NCBI GenBank assembly: GCA_030748215.1
Contig: JASMMK010000010.1
Span: 1-64,000 of the forward strand
Source of the DNA: Candidatus Scalindua sp.
GTDB lineage: Bacteria; Planctomycetota; Brocadiia; Brocadiales; Scalinduaceae
Direction: 5' to 3'
DNA: 64,000 bases
The position numbers were made by a program, and so were the translations under genes. The notes beneath the pieces are model-generated. The model was not told where the DNA came from. It made no database searches and worked only from the letters and a program-made list of their open reading frames with translations. How positions within the stretch are numbered: position 1 is the stretch's first letter; each line of letters starts with the position of its first letter. Positions 15,667 to 24,157 of the stretch are shown one piece after another.

Positions 15667-16830
15667 ATGAAAGATGAGATAATTTACCTGGATAATGCTT
15701 CAACGTCGTTTCCTAAACCTGAAACAGTTTACAGTGAAACAGATACCTTTCTCAGAAATTGTGGCGTCAATATCGGCAGGGGAGAGAACCGGCTGGAGCA
15801 TGAAGCCGCTGAAAAGGTACTGGAATCAAGAAGAAGGATAGCCCGGTTTTTTGGTATCAAAGATTACAGAAGACTGGTCTTTACATATAATGCGACTCTG
15901 GCGCTGAACCTGGCACTGAAGGGAGGGCTGAAAGAATCTGACCATCTATTGGTCGGCCCTATGCAGCACAATTCAGTGATGCGTCCACTGCACGCTCTAA
16001 AGGAGAGAGTCACTACAAGTGAGCTCCGTCATAATGCAAAGGGGTTGCTGGACCTGAACTCTCTTGAAGAGCAGATAACGCCGCAGACAAAAATGGTGGT
16101 CATAAATCACGCCTCAAATGTAAATGGTGTGATCCAGCCGCTCAGTGCCATCGGCAGGATCTGCCGGGAGAAGGAGCTGTTGCTGTTAGTGGATGCCAGT
16201 CAGAGTGCGGGGAGCATTCCTATTGATATAGAGGAGTGCAATATCGATCTGCTTGCGTTTACCGGGCATAAAGGATTGCTGGGCCCGCTGGGTGTAGGGG
16301 GGCTCTTTGTCGGAGAGAGGATACTACTGGAGCCTATCATAGAGGGCGGCACAGGCTTCGCTTCTGAACAGGAACGGCAACCGAGAAATCTGCCGGAAGG
16401 CTTTGAAGCCGGTACGAGAAATACACCGGCAATTATAGGACTGGCGGAAGGAATAAGTTTTATAGAAGAGATTGGTCTCCCTGCTATATCCAGTCATAAG
16501 TCTGCCTTGATAGATAGATTGAAGGCCGGACTGGAAGAAGTAGAGGATGCAGAAATATATCACTCTGATTCAGGGTGCGGTGAGTCGTGCGGAGTACTCT
16601 CCTTTACCGTAGAAGGATGGAAAATAGAAGATATTGGTAAGGTACTGAACAGCCGGGACTTTGTTGTAAGAGGAGGGTTGCAATGCGCCCCCCATGCACA
16701 CCGCGCCCTGAACACGTTTCCTGAAGGCACTATCAGGGTGAGCCCAGGGTACTTCAGTACGGAACAGGATATAGATTCATTTTTGCAGTCTGTCAAAGAG
16801 ATTACAGTTTCTAAAATGTATCAAACATAA
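15667..16830 (+). CDS. Cysteine desulfurase-like PLP enzyme in the FDH locus
   Basis: The 387-residue class V aminotransferase-fold enzyme has IYLDNASTSFPKP at the start, the PLP lysine in TGHKGLLGP (about residue 201) and the catalytic cysteine in RGGLQCAPHAHR (about residue 340), the SufS/CsdA pattern. It removes sulfur from cysteine as a persulfide. The ATG at 15667 follows the fdhE stop directly; an upstream in-frame ATG at 15616 lies inside fdhE and was rejected. In E. coli IscS and FdhD sulfurate the molybdenum cofactor of formate dehydrogenase. A dedicated desulfurase here, with no FdhD in view, may serve that step (inference). Confidence 0.85.
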   Translation: MKDEIIYLDNASTSFPKPETVYSETDTFLRNCGVNIGRGENRLEHEAAEKVLESRRRIARFFGIKDYRRLVFTYNATLALNLALKGGLKESDHLLVGPMQHNSVMRPLHALKERVTTSELRHNAKGLLDLNSLEEQITPQTKMVVINHASNVNGVIQPLSAIGRICREKELLLLVDASQSAGSIPIDIEECNIDLLAFTGHKGLLGPLGVGGLFVGERILLEPIIEGGTGFASEQERQPRNLPEGFEAGTRNTPAIIGLAEGISFIEEIGLPAISSHKSALIDRLKAGLEEVEDAEIYHSDSGCGESCGVLSFTVEGWKIEDIGKVLNSRDFVVRGGLQCAPHAHRALNTFPEGTIRVSPGYFSTEQDIDSFLQSVKEITVSKMYQT

Positions 16831-16881
16831 TAATTTCTAAAAAAATAGAAATTTTTCTAATCTTTAAACGGAGAAATTAAA

Positions 16882-17562
16882 ATGTCAGAACCATATGCTG
16901 TGTTAGTGGACGTCTCAAAATGTACAGGATGTCGTGGCTGTCAGGTGGCCTGTAAACAGTGGAACGATCTTTCGGCAGGGCGTTCGACCCAGACAGGGAC
17001 ATACCAGAACCCCAAAGGGCTCAATCCAACTACATGGAATCTAGTTCTGTTTAACGAAGACTTTATTGAAAAAGATGGCGAAAAACAGGTCCGTTCATTC
17101 TTCCGCCTGCACAAATGCATGCACTGTACAGAACCGGTCTGCCTGGACGTATGTCCGTCGCAGGCGATATATAGAGATGGGGAGACCGGAGCGGTTGTTA
17201 TTGACCAGGAGAAATGTGACGGAGTAGGGGCCTGTGTTGAAGCGTGTCCGTGGGATATTCCACAACTGGATGTAATGAACAGGAAATCAACAAAATGCAA
17301 CTTCTGTATAGAACGAATCAGGGATAATAAGAAACCGGCGTGTGTCAATACCTGCGTCGGAAACGCACTGATATTCGGCAAGAGATCTGCGATCTATGCA
17401 ATGGCAGAAGAGAGGCTGGAAGCGCTGAAACCAAAATACCCGGATGCATCTGTATACGGTACCGATAAAGAAGCATTCTTTGGCGGACTGACAGACGTCT
17501 ACGTCCTTCCCGAAAAACCACACTACTACGGCTTGGAGATGCCCAGCATGGCTGGAGCGTAG
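16882..17562 (+). CDS. fdhB: Formate dehydrogenase iron-sulfur (beta) subunit
   Basis: The 226-residue ferredoxin-type subunit has cysteine groups at 14/17/20/24, 79/82/87/91, 112/118/122 and CNFC...CVNTC (139 onward), the four-cluster arrangement of FDH-N/DmsB-like beta subunits. In the third group the expected CxxCxxC reads CDGVGAC, so one cysteine ligand is valine 115. It lacks the C-terminal membrane helix of E. coli FdnH, so the enzyme is probably a soluble alpha-beta dimer exported on the Tat signal of the alpha subunit. It passes electrons from the catalytic subunit to a periplasmic carrier, probably a c-type cytochrome. Confidence 0.92.
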   Translation: MSEPYAVLVDVSKCTGCRGCQVACKQWNDLSAGRSTQTGTYQNPKGLNPTTWNLVLFNEDFIEKDGEKQVRSFFRLHKCMHCTEPVCLDVCPSQAIYRDGETGAVVIDQEKCDGVGACVEACPWDIPQLDVMNRKSTKCNFCIERIRDNKKPACVNTCVGNALIFGKRSAIYAMAEERLEALKPKYPDASVYGTDKEAFFGGLTDVYVLPEKPHYYGLEMPSMAGA

Positions 17563-17564
17563 GG

Positions 17565-17690
17565 GGAGAGATTTACGAATTACGATCTCAGATTTACGAT
17601 TTAGAATTTATTAACTTTAGGCACTTATGCCTAATGACCAATAGTCAATATACAATCATCAATCCCAATGGCTTTAGGCACTTATTCTTA
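17565..17690. repeat. Dispersed-repeat mosaic after fdhB
   Basis: The block contains the TTACGATTT-type, CTTTAGGCACTTAT-type (twice) and CAATATACAATCATCAATCC-type modules that recur in most gaps from here to 35 kb. No gene or terminator hairpin is seen in it. Confidence 0.6.
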
Positions 17691-17691
17691 A

Positions 17692-18465
17692 TCAAATACT
17701 GTGTTCCAGCAGGATTTTTTCGATTGCCTGGCGAATAGCGGTGTCTGTATCAGGTACAATTAAATTGTTTATCGTAATTGTCGGAAGGGTTCTAATGCCG
17801 CGTTCCATTGCATGCTGTTGGTCTTTAGCGATCTGTTTTTCAACATTGATACTACTAATATATTTATTAATCTGTTTCAGAATATGATCGTATTGGCCAA
17901 CAAGATTAAGGAGAGTACGCCAGTCCCACGGCCCGTTATGATTGATCAGGGCCTCCTGAACTATGCTGAATTTTCCCCTGAACCTCGCATACTCTGCAAC
18001 TATAATCGCGCGCTGAGCCTCCCTTGACAACCCCGGCGGACGTAGTACAACCCTTCTCTGATGAAGTTCATTAGAGACATCTTTGGCCAGTTTCCATACT
18101 TTAGATATATTTGGATTTGTGTAGTCAGCAAAGACGTCAATTATGATGGGGCTATTAAGACTCATCATAATTTCAATGATCTCCGCACCGGAGTTAATAT
18201 CATCCAGCACATAACTGATTTCGGCCTTACCGACACTGCATCCAAAACATGCAGGGAGAGTGGAACTGCCAGGCAGGTAATTGCCGCACTGGCATGGGCA
18301 TTTGCGATTGGAGAGAATTTCAGTGGCCAACTCGAGGCCTTCTTTCTGCCGGATTGTAGATCTCTCCTCAGCACCGCATTCCGGATAAATCGATTGCGGA
18401 ACCGGCAGCACTTCAGAAATGAAGATTGCGATTACCAAAATTATAAATACCTTTAAATTAGTCAT
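17692..18465 (-). CDS. Exported thioredoxin-fold (DsbA-like) protein lacking the active-site CXXC
   Basis: From the ATG at 18465 the protein is 257 residues with a signal peptide. A cysteine-rich N-terminal module NRKCPCQCGNYLPGSS...CFGC (about 50-75) is followed by a DsbA/thioredoxin-like domain (about 100-255) with the cis-proline region TLPTITINN. Where DsbA proteins have CPxC after the first strand, the sequence reads VFADYTNPNIS with no cysteine. The N-terminal CPCxCG module is the only cysteine-rich part and could be the redox or metal site. It may be a chaperone or scaffold in cytochrome or metal-protein maturation; the function is not established. Confidence 0.65.
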   Translation of the reverse strand: MTNLKVFIILVIAIFISEVLPVPQSIYPECGAEERSTIRQKEGLELATEILSNRKCPCQCGNYLPGSSTLPACFGCSVGKAEISYVLDDINSGAEIIEIMMSLNSPIIIDVFADYTNPNISKVWKLAKDVSNELHQRRVVLRPPGLSREAQRAIIVAEYARFRGKFSIVQEALINHNGPWDWRTLLNLVGQYDHILKQINKYISSINVEKQIAKDQQHAMERGIRTLPTITINNLIVPDTDTAIRQAIEKILLEHSI

Positions 18466-18519
18466 TTGTCTTCTTTCTGTTATTTTAATATTCAATCTTC
18501 AATAGTCAGTATTCAATCC

Positions 18520-19644
18520 TCACACCTTCAGATCAACCTTGTGTTTTATAATATGCATTATGCCTCTGTGAGAGACGATACCTGCCAGCATTCCATTATC
18601 AAGTACCGGAACCCTGCCTAAACCATTTTTTACCATCATGGACATTGCGTTGGTAGCATCATCACACGGATGTACGCAGAAGTCGATTGCCCTGGTATCA
18701 AGTATCTTGCTGACGTTAAGATCTCTCCACTCTTCCCTTGGGATCTTCTTTACGTCGTTGATTGATACCATTCCAATGAGCGTACCATCACTTACCACGG
18801 GATAACTGTTAAATCTATGTTTAAGGAAGTAATCGTCTACCAGCCTGTCCAGCGGTAGGGAATCATCAACTGTTATCAGGTCTCGTGTCATAAGCTCAGA
18901 GACTTTTATGCCTTTTAATATATCACCGGACAACATCTGTTGATAACCGGCATCTGCAGCCCCTTTAATGAATATGCCTATAAGGGCAAGCCACAGTCCG
19001 CCAATAAAATTTCCGGTGAAGATACTGAAAAAACCGAAAATTATGAGGAACACTCCCATGGACGAACCGATTTTGCTGGTTGTCTGTGTTGCCCTTTTTA
19101 TGTCACCTGTGTAGTTCCATATAACAGCGCGTAGTATCCTTCCTCCATCAAGTGGGAAGCCGGGTACAAGGTTAAATACCATTATTGCCGTATTTACAAA
19201 CACACAGTATTTAATGACTCCTATTACGGGAGCATACGGCACGAAGTTTGTAAAAAAATTACCGACGATAAGGAAAAAGAGTGCAAGCACGCCTGAACAG
19301 AGAGGGCCTGCAGCGGCCATTAATATCTCTGACCTGGCAGTAGGGGGTTCCTCTTCCATTTCTGCTATACCACCGAAAATAAACAGGGTAATCCCCCTTA
19401 TATGAACGTTGTATCTCCTTACAACCAGGGAGTGGCTCAGTTCGTGAAGTAAGACAGATACAAAGAGGAGCAGGGCTGACAATAACCCCATAACCAGATA
19501 TGTGAAATTATCAAGTTCAGGGTATTGGGATGGAAAATAACCTGATGCCAGCGTCCACGTAATAAACGCCAGGATTATAAACCAGCTCAAATCGAGCTTG
19601 ATCGGAATACCAAATACTCTTGCAATTTCTATTTTCTTTATCAT
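18520..19644 (-). CDS. Site-2 protease (M50) with CBS pair
   Basis: The 374-residue membrane protein has the zinc-binding HELSH at 67-71, the second metal motif NLVPGFPLDGGR (about 158-169), about six hydrophobic segments in residues 1-220 and two CBS domains (about 245-365). Family members cut transmembrane helices of regulators inside the membrane; the CBS pair may sense adenylates or ions. No anti-sigma factor substrate is adjacent. The start MIKKIEIARVFGIP was chosen because it leads directly into the conserved first membrane segment. Repeat-rich DNA borders it on both sides. Confidence 0.9.
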   Translation of the reverse strand: MIKKIEIARVFGIPIKLDLSWFIILAFITWTLASGYFPSQYPELDNFTYLVMGLLSALLLFVSVLLHELSHSLVVRRYNVHIRGITLFIFGGIAEMEEEPPTARSEILMAAAGPLCSGVLALFFLIVGNFFTNFVPYAPVIGVIKYCVFVNTAIMVFNLVPGFPLDGGRILRAVIWNYTGDIKRATQTTSKIGSSMGVFLIIFGFFSIFTGNFIGGLWLALIGIFIKGAADAGYQQMLSGDILKGIKVSELMTRDLITVDDSLPLDRLVDDYFLKHRFNSYPVVSDGTLIGMVSINDVKKIPREEWRDLNVSKILDTRAIDFCVHPCDDATNAMSMMVKNGLGRVPVLDNGMLAGIVSHRGIMHIIKHKVDLKV

Positions 19645-19775
19645 TTATATTAAATTATTCAATGTTCAATTATCAATTAATAATTGTCAATCTTAACTCG
19701 CAACCTGCAACTCGTTACTAAACTTTTGTTCTCTTTCTTTTCAATCTTCAATATACAATATTAAATATTCAATCC
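19645..19775. repeat. Dispersed-repeat mosaic
   Basis: Contains AATTATCAATTAATAATTG-type dyads, a heptamer-type block at 19692-19715 and the module TTCAATATACAATATTAAAT that is nearly identical at 24855, 25238, 25916 and 27541. Confidence 0.6.
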
Positions 19776-20754
19776 CTAAGTCTTATTCTCGCACCACTCC
19801 GGGCATTCGCCGGAGTTATCCTGCTTCCGATACTGGTTGCTTCTACACCACAAGATCAGGTTATAACGCTCACCGCTGGTAATATCGTTTGAGCCATGCA
19901 TGTGTTGACCTCTATGTAAAAGGGCACGCCCCAATTTGTGTTCAATTTCTACCTGCTCTTGTGTAGATGGGAATGATGAATATAATAATTGCTGACACCT
20001 ACGGCACAACAATCCGTTAAAATAGATTGTCCCATCGGTAAACTCTCTGCCAAGATTCACATTGAAGGTAACATCACTATCGTCGGAATGAAAACCGAGA
20101 GACTCATCTTTACCCATTTTATACTCCACAACAAATCCGTGGTGCTCGTCAAGTGAGTCTCCTCCGGTATCGTTGAATAGCAGTGTTGATAATGGTGAAA
20201 TGTATTCCGTCATAAGGCGGTTAAGAAAAGAGTCAAAACCGAAATCGTCAAGAACTGCTCCGTAGTTATTAATGAAATTCGTATAGACAAAAAAAACACA
20301 TGACCACATTCTATCGCACAAATATATATTATGCATCAATTAGGGCATGGCTCAAGCTGTAGTTGTGGCGTTGTGGCTGTGTGCGGTAATTGTACATATA
20401 AATTTAGTTCTTGACACGTATTATTAATTAGCGTATTACAGACATTCATACTGTTTGGCCTGTTTATAATAACCTGTTGTTTTTCGCACCAGGCCTCAAA
20501 CCACATAATCTCCTCTAACAGTTGATTACAAAAGTCCGGTTTCAGGATATCAAATGAATAGATGCCCGGATACTCCTCATGTAATATCTGCTGCAGTGCC
20601 TCCCGTGTATTAAGCCGTATTGCCTCAAAAACGGTGCAGCAAAGATATCGTCAGTTAAAGTATAGAGATGATTATGCAGGGGGATGTAGTTGAGCTGTAC
20701 AAAGCTGCGATACTCTTGCTGCATCTCACAAAACGTTTCATACTCTTTCGTCAT
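19776..20754 (-). pseudogene. Broken 2-oxoglutarate/Fe(II) oxygenase gene
   Basis: Three pieces on the minus strand make one protein: MTKEYETFCEMQQEYRSFV...FAAPF (20754 to about 20630), then FEAIRLNTREALQQILHEEY...NRPNSMN in another frame (to 20444), then NNYGAVLDDFGF to the stop at 19776. The first break is a one-base shift at an A5 run (20627-20631 on the plus strand). The second is about 176 extra bases (20268-20443) with a stop inside. The catalytic domain keeps the HxD (GFHSDDSDVT) and a distal HRGQHMHGS histidine. The 187-residue 3' frame could be made alone but lacks the N-terminal half. A homopolymer sequencing error could explain the first break but not the second. Confidence 0.75.
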
Positions 20755-20807
20755 TAGTCAATGTCCAATTATCAATTAATAATTACTAATTGATAATTCA
20801 TAATTGT

Positions 20808-21170
20808 TTACTCTTTCACCCACGCAACAGCACTTTCAAAATCCGGGATATCATAAATAGCGACCTGTCCATCCATAAAATTGAAGCTGATTTTTGTGGC
20901 CCACTGCACCCACTTTGGACCGCCGACAACGGCCATTTTTTCGAAATCGTTCCTATGCTGTATGCCAAACACAGCATCATCCCATGCGGCGCCGATCTCC
21001 CATCCCGAAAAATTTTCAGCTAACAACACTACAACCCTCACTTTTCGATACACTTCTATCAGTTAGTCCATCTTTGGAATAAAGACCTCTTCATAATCTT
21101 TGGCAGTGAGCTTTTCCGTTGCCTTAACGACAAGGACACTGCCTTCGGTTTCCGGCATAATTTCAATCAT
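20808..21170 (-). pseudogene. SpoIIAA-like (STAS-fold) gene with an in-frame stop
   Basis: The ATG at 21170, 8 bases after GGAGG, gives MIEIMPETEGSVLVVKATEK then LTAKDYEEVFIPKMD and TAA. The same frame continues LIEVYRKVRVVVLLAENFSG and WEIGAAWDD to the stop at 20808. Together they make a full-length protein of about 120 residues of the SpoIIAA-like family (lipid or nucleotide binding, function unclear). Only the TAA at 21063-21065 interrupts it, at a variable position where relatives have a normal residue. A single-base assembly error or a recent nonsense mutation are both possible. Confidence 0.75.
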
Positions 21171-21454
21171 GATTAATTACCTCCATATATAATTTCCGCC
21201 TCCTTGCCTCTAGTCTTTTTAACTTCCTCTATTAAAGCAAGGATAGATTTGTATTACAAAATCATTTTTATCAGTGTTAGCCCTTGTCCTCCCCGCCCGA
21301 ACGTACCGTTCGGTACGGGCGGGGACGCTTTTTGTCCAGGGATAGTCTGTGAAAGTCTGTGGCTAATAATTTCCCCCCATATGCCGATAATTAAATATAC
21401 AGAAACATATAGAAATTCTGAAGTGGTTAAAACGAGGGAAGTACTGAGGACACA
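21171..21454. repeat. Gap with GC-rich inverted repeat and repeat modules
   Basis: A strong inverted repeat with arms CCCCGCCCG (21291-21299) and CGGGCGGGG (21316-21324) stands in AT-rich DNA. It is followed by a GTGAAAGTCTGTGGCTAAT-type module. No convincing gene was found before 21455. Confidence 0.5.
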
Positions 21455-21661
21455 ATGGCTTATATACAGAGAGGAAATATATTCAGGCAGATAACCGGCA
21501 ATCTAATTGTCTACACAATATCTGTTTTTCTAGGCGCTATTGCACTGGTTTTTTTCTATAACACATGGAACAGTGCGGCGGGGCACCTGGTTATATTCAT
21601 GAGCCCATATCTTATATACATAGCAGTAAGCTATGGCCTGCGCCACAGGAAGAGACATTAG
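21455..21661 (+). CDS. Small two-helix membrane protein, 68 aa
   Basis: The product has a short polar N-terminus (MAYIQRGNIFRQ), two hydrophobic segments (about 16-34 and 43-60) and a basic end RHRKRH. GAGG lies 5-6 bases upstream of the ATG. It is the only plus-strand gene between fdhB and 28.5 kb and has no evident partner. It belongs to no family recognised here. The ribosome site and helix pattern argue for a real gene. Confidence 0.5.
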   Translation: MAYIQRGNIFRQITGNLIVYTISVFLGAIALVFFYNTWNSAAGHLVIFMSPYLIYIAVSYGLRHRKRH

Positions 21662-21670
21662 ACAGGAAAA

Positions 21671-21708
21671 TGCGTTGCGTGTTACGAGTTGCAGGTTGCG
21701 CGTTACGA
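21671..21708. repeat. Heptamer-type dispersed repeat
   Basis: GTTGCGT, GTTACGA, GTTGCAG and GTTGCGC follow each other in steps of 7. A stretch of about 27 bases of this block is identical at 22392-22429. Confidence 0.7.
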
Positions 21709-21815
21709 ATGAAGACTACTAATTACGATTTGCGGTGTATAATTTTTCTTCTTCTTTAGTTTTTACCATCAGTGCTTTATCTTTGTAAATCTGTGGCTAA
21801 TGTCTTTTGTGTCTT

Positions 21816-22361
21816 TTATTTCTTCTCTTTCAATACTATCGGATCAAACTCAACTGTTCGGTCGCTGTCGGCAATCCAGACATGCCTATCCTGAATAGTG
21901 CATTGCCATTCCATTGTTCGGTCTATTATTGAGGCCAAATCCTCCAGAGCATGCGCAGGCAGACTTATTACGGACAGGTTTTTAAGCAGGTTAAACTTGG
22001 AACTTTTATTTTGCCACCAGATGGCAGAGCTTCCCTCTTTATAGGTATAGATAATCACATGTTTTGAACGAGAGCACGCTTTACGCGCGCGTTTCACATC
22101 AGTTTCGCCAATTTCAATCCACGATTCAATAGCATCTGTTAAATCCTTCTGCCATATGGCAGGCTCATGCTTTGTATCAGTCCCTTTGGTGTATACGAGT
22201 CTTTCATGTGCATTCAGAGCAAACGCCAATATTTTAGCAATTATATATATTCCCGTCTCAGGTGGTTGATGAGCTATAGTAAGCTTGTGTTCCTGATAAT
22301 AGTTACGGTCCAGGTCAGAAATGTTCAAAGTGGCTTTTAATATATTTACTTTAATTCCCAT
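21816..22361 (-). CDS. yaeQ: YaeQ family protein
   Basis: The 181-residue protein matches YaeQ over its length: an N-terminal beta region (KATLNISDLDRNYYQEHKLT, AHQPPETG), the central LTDAIESWIEIGETDVKRAR and the C-terminal WQCTIQDRHVWIADSDRTVE. YaeQ has a PD-(D/E)XK nuclease-like fold without a settled biochemical role; the E. coli protein was once linked to haemolysin expression. The start MGIKVNILKATL fits the family N-terminus. Repeat mosaics border it on both sides, so it is probably transcribed alone. Confidence 0.9.
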   Translation of the reverse strand: MGIKVNILKATLNISDLDRNYYQEHKLTIAHQPPETGIYIIAKILAFALNAHERLVYTKGTDTKHEPAIWQKDLTDAIESWIEIGETDVKRARKACSRSKHVIIYTYKEGSSAIWWQNKSSKFNLLKNLSVISLPAHALEDLASIIDRTMEWQCTIQDRHVWIADSDRTVEFDPIVLKEKK

Positions 22362-22391
22362 AAATCATCTTTGTCTTCATGTGAGAAATGC

Positions 22392-22614
22392 AAGAGTTGC
22401 GTGTTACGAGTTGCAGGTTGCGAGTTAATCTTTTCAATCAACAATCGTCAATCTCTTCTCTTGCCTCTAACTTCTTGCTTCTAGTTTATCTTTTGCTTCT
22501 TTTTTTTACTATAATATGTCTTCCCTTTGCGCTCTTTGCGTCTTTGTGTAAGGAATCTCTTTTTTCTTCTTCTTTAGTTTTTATCATCAGTGCTTAATCT
22601 GTGAAAATCCGTGG
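22392..22614. repeat. Dispersed-repeat mosaic upstream of yaeQ
   Basis: A heptamer-type block (22392-22429) is followed by ATCTTTTCAATCAACAATC, a module with CTTTGCGCTCTTTGCGTCTT and one ending GTGAAAATCCGTGGTTAAA. The last two also occur at 24300-24358, 30391-30428 and 34738-34810. Confidence 0.65.
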
Positions 22615-23193
22615 TTAAATGTCTTTGAGAGCTTTTATCTCTTTATATCGAAAACAACCCACTATATGATCATTAACCATTCCCGTTGCCTGCATATGTG
22701 CATAACAGATAGTAGGACCCACAAACTTGAACCCTCTTTTTTTCAAATCCTTACTCATCGCGTCAGACTCTTTTGTTGTAGCAGGTAGTTCCCGGATAGA
22801 CTTAAACCGGTTGGTGATGGGCTTTCCATTTACAAACTGCCAGATATACGCGTCGAATGATCCAAACTCTTCCTGGACTTCAAGAAACCTTTTAGCGTTA
22901 TTTACTGCGGATGTTATTTTCAGCCTGTTCCGAATAATTCCCTTGTTCCCCATTAAAGCCTCTATCTTCTTGTCGCCATACAGGGACACCTTCACGGGAT
23001 CAAAATTGCTGAATGCCTTGCGGTAGTTCTCTCTTTTCTTTAAAACAGTCTCCCAGCTCAGCCCGGCCTGTGCACCCTCCAGGACGAGAAACTCAAATAG
23101 CGTTCTGTCATCATGTATGGGTACACCCCATTCTTTGTCATGATAATCAATATAAAGCTGACTGACAGTTCCCCACTCACAACGCCTCTTCAT
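22615..23193 (-). CDS. tag: DNA-3-methyladenine glycosylase I
   Basis: From the ATG at 23193 the protein is 192 residues: MKRRCEWGTVSQLYIDYHDKEWGVP, LEGAQAGLSWETVLKKR and NDHIVGCFR. The zinc site of Tag uses the N-terminal cysteine and histidine with the C-terminal HxxxC, all present (C5, H17, and HIVGC near the end). It removes 3-methyladenine from alkylated DNA as the first step of base excision repair. An ATG 8 codons upstream adds MKKKEASK, which is not a family feature. No repair partner is adjacent. Confidence 0.93.
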   Translation of the reverse strand: MKRRCEWGTVSQLYIDYHDKEWGVPIHDDRTLFEFLVLEGAQAGLSWETVLKKRENYRKAFSNFDPVKVSLYGDKKIEALMGNKGIIRNRLKITSAVNNAKRFLEVQEEFGSFDAYIWQFVNGKPITNRFKSIRELPATTKESDAMSKDLKKRGFKFVGPTICYAHMQATGMVNDHIVGCFRYKEIKALKDI

Positions 23194-23251
23194 TTTGCTT
23201 GCCTCTTTCTTTTTCATCCGTGCTATATCCGTGTAAATCCGTGGTCAAAAT

Positions 23252-23509
23252 TTAATGTTTTTCTTTTTTCAATTCCTTTAAAATCTTCCTGCACTTCACA
23301 ATCTCTATCAGAGAGCCCCAGATAAAAAGGCACGCTGTTCCGATGGCGATCCCAGCCACTCCATTCATTATCCTGAAAAACATTCCGGGTTTTGCGCAAA
23401 AATATCGAACAGATACAAATGAAACTACCATTGCTAAAATACAAAGCGCAATATATTTATACATAGCCCGGATACTCTTCCCGCAATACTCTTTATCATA
23501 CTTGGACAT
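23252..23509 (-). CDS. Small two-helix membrane protein, 85 aa
   Basis: The sequence has an N-terminal polar stretch (MSKYDKEYCGKSIR), two hydrophobic segments (about 17-37 and 43-68) separated by a short AKPGMFFR turn, and a lysine-rich cytoplasmic end KELKKEKH. It is probably an inner-membrane protein. No family was recognised and it has no operon partner closer than the tag gene 60 bases away. The spacers on either side consist of repeat modules (GTGCTATATCCGTGTAAATC-type). Confidence 0.5.
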   Translation of the reverse strand: MSKYDKEYCGKSIRAMYKYIALCILAMVVSFVSVRYFCAKPGMFFRIMNGVAGIAIGTACLFIWGSLIEIVKCRKILKELKKEKH

Positions 23510-23647
23510 GATTTTTCATCCGTGCTTAATCCGTGTGTATCCGTGGCTAGTGTCTTTTTTACAACTTTAGTCACTTTGATCTTTAGGCATTGATTTGACA
23601 TTTGAGCTTTGTCATTTGGATTTACTTTAGTTCACTTCTTCTCCACT

Positions 23648-24145
23648 TTAGTCACTTACTTTCGACTTCTCTTTATGACCCGACCACTTGGGCAGATCGT
23701 CATTAATGTCTATAATACTCATACCGTAGAAAATATGACACGTCGGTTTGAATTTCTCCGGAACTTTTGATGCATCTCCAAAATCGAAGAGGGATGGAAA
23801 CGCAAGCCACATATTGCGTCCTTCATCCGCTATGAGCGTTCCGCACCTGGAACAGCTGACTTTACAGGGGAGGGTCCTTTCATGTTGACCTGACTCACTG
23901 TTATAAAAGTGCAGGTGCTCTATCCCTTTTGTTACTCTAACGTCGTGTTTGTGAAAAATCGCTGCCCACTGCATGGGTGCGCCGTGTAATTTCTGGCATC
24001 CCAGGCAATGGCATATCTTTGCATCTACAGGATCAGCTGCTACTTCATATTCTACAGCATTGCAGAAACAACTTGCCCGATACTTTGCAGTAAAACCGGC
24101 ATCAGTAACTGATGCATACTCATCTCCAAATTCACTCTTCTCCAT
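23648..24145 (-). CDS. GFA/CENP-V family zinc protein
   Basis: From the ATG at 24145 the protein is about 165 residues. Zinc ligands of the GFA fold are visible: CFCNAVEY (about 27-29), CHCLGCQ (about 45-50) and CSRCG (about 97-100). The family is named for a glutathione-dependent formaldehyde-activating enzyme, but most members have no proven activity. The substrate is therefore left open. There is no clear ribosome site; the gene begins directly downstream of a repeat module, so the 5' end may have been changed by repeat insertion. Confidence 0.8.
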   Translation of the reverse strand: MEKSEFGDEYASVTDAGFTAKYRASCFCNAVEYEVAADPVDAKICHCLGCQKLHGAPMQWAAIFHKHDVRVTKGIEHLHFYNSESGQHERTLPCKVSCSRCGTLIADEGRNMWLAFPSLFDFGDASKVPEKFKPTCHIFYGMSIIDINDDLPKWSGHKEKSKVSD

Positions 24146-24157
24146 AACTTTAGGCAC

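Noticed and set aside
21204-21494. Open frame of 96 codons with a cysteine/proline-rich middle
   Set aside because: It reads through the GC-rich inverted repeat and a dispersed-repeat module; not a gene.
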